A DNA stretch of 64,000 nucleotides from an uncultured Spirochaetaceae bacterium. GTDB lineage: Bacteria > Spirochaetota > Spirochaetia > Treponematales > Treponemataceae. The position numbers and the translations under genes are program-made. The DNA is taken from the NCBI GenBank assembly GCA_902785455.1, contig CACZYY010000002.1, positions 1 to 64,000 of the forward strand. Reading direction: 5' to 3'. The notes below the pieces were generated by a model that worked only from the letters and a program-made list of their open reading frames with translations, ran no database searches and was not told the DNA's origin. Position 1 is the first letter of the stretch. The number at the start of each line of letters is the position of its first letter. Below are positions 61,393 through 64,000 of this stretch, piece after piece.

Positions 61393-64000
61393 TTAATTAT
61401 TTTTTTTATGAATCAAGGCACAATAATGATTATAAAAATATGATGGATAAGCTTGTAATAAAAGAGAAATCTCTGCATCTTTTAATACTAATTGATGAAA
61501 TAATTCTGAACGGTTAACAGGATTGCCCAAAATACTATTTATTTTTTGACAAATTATACGATCATTAAACCCTTCTTCATAGAGTAATATGGCACCAGTT
61601 TCAGGTAATCCATATTTTATAATTTTCTGAAAATTATGTAATTTAGTACAGATTTCCTTGTATTCGTCTTCTTCTAAATAAAGTGATAATAATTCAGTAA
61701 TACAGTTAATTAAAATAGGTACATCATATCCAAACCCATTTTCAAAGATATTAATAACATGTTCTATTGCAATTGTATCCCGTTTATTAACTTTTAGTTT
61801 TGGAAGGTTCGAGAATATTTCGAAATATGGTTTTCCTTCCATCCATAATAACAAAGCATTAAACAAGCTTTCTTTATCTTCATAAAATTGAAAATATGAG
61901 TTTTTATTAGATTCAATAATTAAAGGCCAAATTAATGAGATAAAATCTCTAATTGATGATGCTTGAATTAAAGAATCATGATTATCTGATAACCAAGATG
62001 AAATTGTTTTTGACTCATCAATTCCAGATAAAGATTTTGCAAAAATTGGTAAAGTAGAGATATCTTCAATTTGAGAAAGAATCTTTGCTTTGATAAGTGA
62101 AAACAAGCGAATAATTACTTCTTTTGTTTCATCATCTGCCAATGAATATGCTAAAGTATTCTTTGCAACTAATTCTACATTAGTATCTGATAAATCATCT
62201 CCAAGAACCATTAAAAAGTTTTCTATTGATTTTATTAGATGAAATTTTTCATTCATCTGTGAAACAAATTCTCTAACAGAAATTTTTTTCAAGTTGAATC
62301 GTTTTATAAGATGAGCAGCAATAACTTGATAGTTTTCTGGAGTGGATTCATAAAATGAATTAACAAAAGAATCAATATTAGTCGAATGAAGAATGATTGT
62401 TCCATACCGGTCCTTATATTGAAGAATATCCAAAATATTACTTAAACAGTCTTCAGATTGATTTGGATCTAATAATTTAGTTGTTTTCTGCCATTTTATA
62501 TCTTCATATGGAATATCGCGATATTTGTATATTTCCGGATCAGTAAAAATGATACAGCCTTCTGTTAGTTTACCTGCACGTCCAACTCTTCCAATTAAAT
62601 TGTTGAAGTCTCGAACACTAATTTCTCCACCAGCTTGGTATGTATTATTAACAAACATATACCTTATGGGAAGATTAACACCTTGTGCTAAAGTAGATGT
62701 GCAAACTACAAATTTAATTAGATTTTTTCTCATTCCAAATTCAATTGCAGATCTAATACCTTTAGGAATATCTGCATGATGTGGAAAAATACCTTTTGTA
62801 CATGATTTTGTAATTAATGATTCTGAACCTAAATTTTCATTGCATAAAGAACCAATTTTATTAATTTCATCTAGATTTCCTAATGAAGATATATTGAATT
62901 CTTCTGGAGATAAATCCATAGCAGAAATTGTATCTCTCATAATTTTAGTTACTGATTTTTTTTGGCCACAAAAAACAGCAACACTTCCTTCCGTAACCAT
63001 CTTAAAAGCCATATATAAACTAATATTTGTAGGCGAAATATTTCGTAATAATGGATTTTGAGTACTATGTAAAACAGGAAGAACTCTAGGAACAAAGTAT
63101 TTTTCTTTTAGTGTTACAGAATCAATAAATCTAATAGAAGGCCCCATTGAGAAATCGATAAAACCAATATTCTTTTTTGTTGGAACATAACTGCTTGTAA
63201 TTGTTATGGAATCAGGCATTAACCAACTTGCTATTTCGGATGCATTATGAATTACTGCTGAAATTAATACTTTTTGTGAAGATTCTGGTAAAAGAACTTT
63301 TAATTCAGTTATTAAAAGTTCATATGTTATACCTCTCGATCCATTATCAAATTGATGACCTTCATCAAAAATCACCAAGCCAATATTATCTGCAATAGAT
63401 TTGTCTAATGATAACAAATAATAAAGTTTTTCAGGAGTAACAACTAAAATATGCTTTTTACTATCAGAAAAAAACAATGATTGTTCAGAATTTTCAAATG
63501 CATCATTTAGTTGATTTATATCTATCAGTTTATCATTAGAAAAAGAATAACGTAATTCCTCTGTTATTTCTGAACATAAGGCTTTGAAAGGTGCTACTAT
63601 AACAGCTATAGAAGCTCTTTCTGAATAGAAACTAGATCTAATTATTATCTCAATTGATTTTGTTTTTCCAGAACTAGTAGGCATTTGAATAACAGCCGAT
63701 TTTCCTTGAAATACGCCATTTTCTCCTAATAATTTTTGCGACGGCCATAATTCTTTTATAAATAATCCATTGTTTATTATTGGTAACCAAACAGAACTTG
63801 GTAGAGTAGAATAAAGAGGAAGTAATTTTAAGCAAGAATTTTTAATTTTTTCAATGATAATTGAAGTAATCAATTCGCAAAAAAATAATTCTCTTGAGTT
63901 TCCTTCTCTATAAGCTAATTGTCTTAATGATTTTGCTATATTTATACACGATTCTTCTTCGGTAGATTTATTAAAACTATTTTGAAAATAAGAAGCAAGA
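61393..64000 (-). CDS. SF2 DExH-type helicase, 5' end beyond the window (HamB/Ski2-like)
   Basis: The frame is open to base 64000 with no ATG in the extension, so the start is outside; TTG 63873 is only an internal codon. About 868 residues are visible. Motif I is QMPTSSGKTK, followed by VAPFKALCSEI (Ia), IFDEGHQ (II, DEGH), ISAVIHN (III), CTSTLAQGVNLP (V) and LIGRVGRAGK (VI). This is a Ski2/Hel308-like RecA pair with a long helical C-terminal part. The layout and motif I surroundings resemble HamB of the Hachiman defence system, which pairs with HamA (DUF1837) encoded just upstream. The upstream partner would lie past 64000, so the assignment is a hypothesis. It is AT-rich and in the putative island. 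Confidence 0.85.
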   Translation of the reverse strand, partial: LASYFQNSFNKSTEEESCINIAKSLRQLAYREGNSRELFFCELITSIIIEKIKNSCLKLLPLYSTLPSSVWLPIINNGLFIKELWPSQKLLGENGVFQGKSAVIQMPTSSGKTKSIEIIIRSSFYSERASIAVIVAPFKALCSEITEELRYSFSNDKLIDINQLNDAFENSEQSLFFSDSKKHILVVTPEKLYYLLSLDKSIADNIGLVIFDEGHQFDNGSRGITYELLITELKVLLPESSQKVLISAVIHNASEIASWLMPDSITITSSYVPTKKNIGFIDFSMGPSIRFIDSVTLKEKYFVPRVLPVLHSTQNPLLRNISPTNISLYMAFKMVTEGSVAVFCGQKKSVTKIMRDTISAMDLSPEEFNISSLGNLDEINKIGSLCNENLGSESLITKSCTKGIFPHHADIPKGIRSAIEFGMRKNLIKFVVCTSTLAQGVNLPIRYMFVNNTYQAGGEISVRDFNNLIGRVGRAGKLTEGCIIFTDPEIYKYRDIPYEDIKWQKTTKLLDPNQSEDCLSNILDILQYKDRYGTIILHSTNIDSFVNSFYESTPENYQVIAAHLIKRFNLKKISVREFVSQMNEKFHLIKSIENFLMVLGDDLSDTNVELVAKNTLAYSLADDETKEVIIRLFSLIKAKILSQIEDISTLPIFAKSLSGIDESKTISSWLSDNHDSLIQASSIRDFISLIWPLIIESNKNSYFQFYEDKESLFNALLLWMEGKPYFEIFSNLPKLKVNKRDTIAIEHVINIFENGFGYDVPILINCITELLSLYLEEDEYKEICTKLHNFQKIIKYGLPETGAILLYEEGFNDRIICQKINSILGNPVNRSELFHQLVLKDAEISLLLQAYPSYFYNHYCALIHKKNN

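Larger units (their letters stand above)
60283..64000. mobile_element. Left end of a putative tRNA-fMet-linked genomic island (open at the right)
   Basis: It begins with the truncated tRNA-fMet copy on the minus strand. From 60340 the base composition becomes distinctly AT-rich, and its two genes have no chromosomal housekeeping partners. Because the partial tRNA 3' half marks one end, an intact tRNA-fMet gene and an integrase would be expected beyond 64000. No integrase is visible in the window, so the call is inferential. Confidence 0.5.

Overview
The window looks like a chromosomal segment of a Treponema-type spirochaete, probably an anaerobic gut or rumen species. The evidence is moderate GC content, anaerobic ribonucleotide reductase (nrdD/nrdG), many lipoproteins with loose spirochaetal lipoboxes (LFASC, LLFSSC), two large chemoreceptors, a KduI isomerase, and several families of short interspersed palindromic repeats. 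This placement is inferred from the protein repertoire; no rRNA marker is present.

Layout. 1-1464: the end of an SUMF1-domain protein and a small outer-membrane barrel. 1627-6487 (minus): an M15 peptidase, murD and ddl (peptidoglycan synthesis), and an MFS transporter with a structured leader. 6886-8864: hisG and hisB, separated by a GxxExxY gene that carries its own flanking inverted repeats. 9005-11212: a chemoreceptor. 11645-33117: an unusually large apparent operon of an OmpA-like protein, a 135-aa lipoprotein and six giant (784-1282 aa) paralogous lipoproteins. They are spaced 10-18 bp apart, each with its own Shine-Dalgarno sequence; the last ends in BspA/DUF285 repeats. 33186-34404: a DUF3800 gene and two repeat units bracketed by a perfect 55-bp direct repeat. 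34463-38986: an Lrp regulator with an aminotransferase, a TPR protein ending in a degenerate nuclease-like domain, an acyltransferase and tRNA-Ala(CGC). 39165-43794 (minus): nrdG, nrdD with NrdR-like boxes, and an aromatic amino acid ammonia-lyase. 43908-48879: a small secreted protein, kduI, a glycine riboswitch with an AgcS symporter, and a DUF4874/DUF4832 lipoprotein. 49011-54876: hisD, tRNA-Gly(CCC), def-fmt-PASTA, and a Na/Pi cotransporter. 54987-59927: a second chemoreceptor, a DtxR-type regulator, an NCS2 purine permease and an N6-adenine methyltransferase. 60087-64000: tRNA-fMet 3' fragments that look like attachment-site relics, followed by an AT-rich segment with a small unknown protein and a large SF2 helicase running off the window. 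This is probably the left end of an integrated island.

The main novel candidates are these. (1) The six-paralogue lipoprotein operon headed by an OmpA-like protein. (2) A three-hairpin RNA-like element found three times just after stop codons (36312, 37803, 54894); its stems covary and its outer loops show GGA, five of six as A(N)GGA or AGGA, the pattern bound by CsrA. (3) Several families of foldback intergenic repeats. (4) A structured leader with a possible 20-codon peptide ahead of the MFS gene. (5) The tRNA-fMet-linked helicase island. Functions given for these systems are inference.
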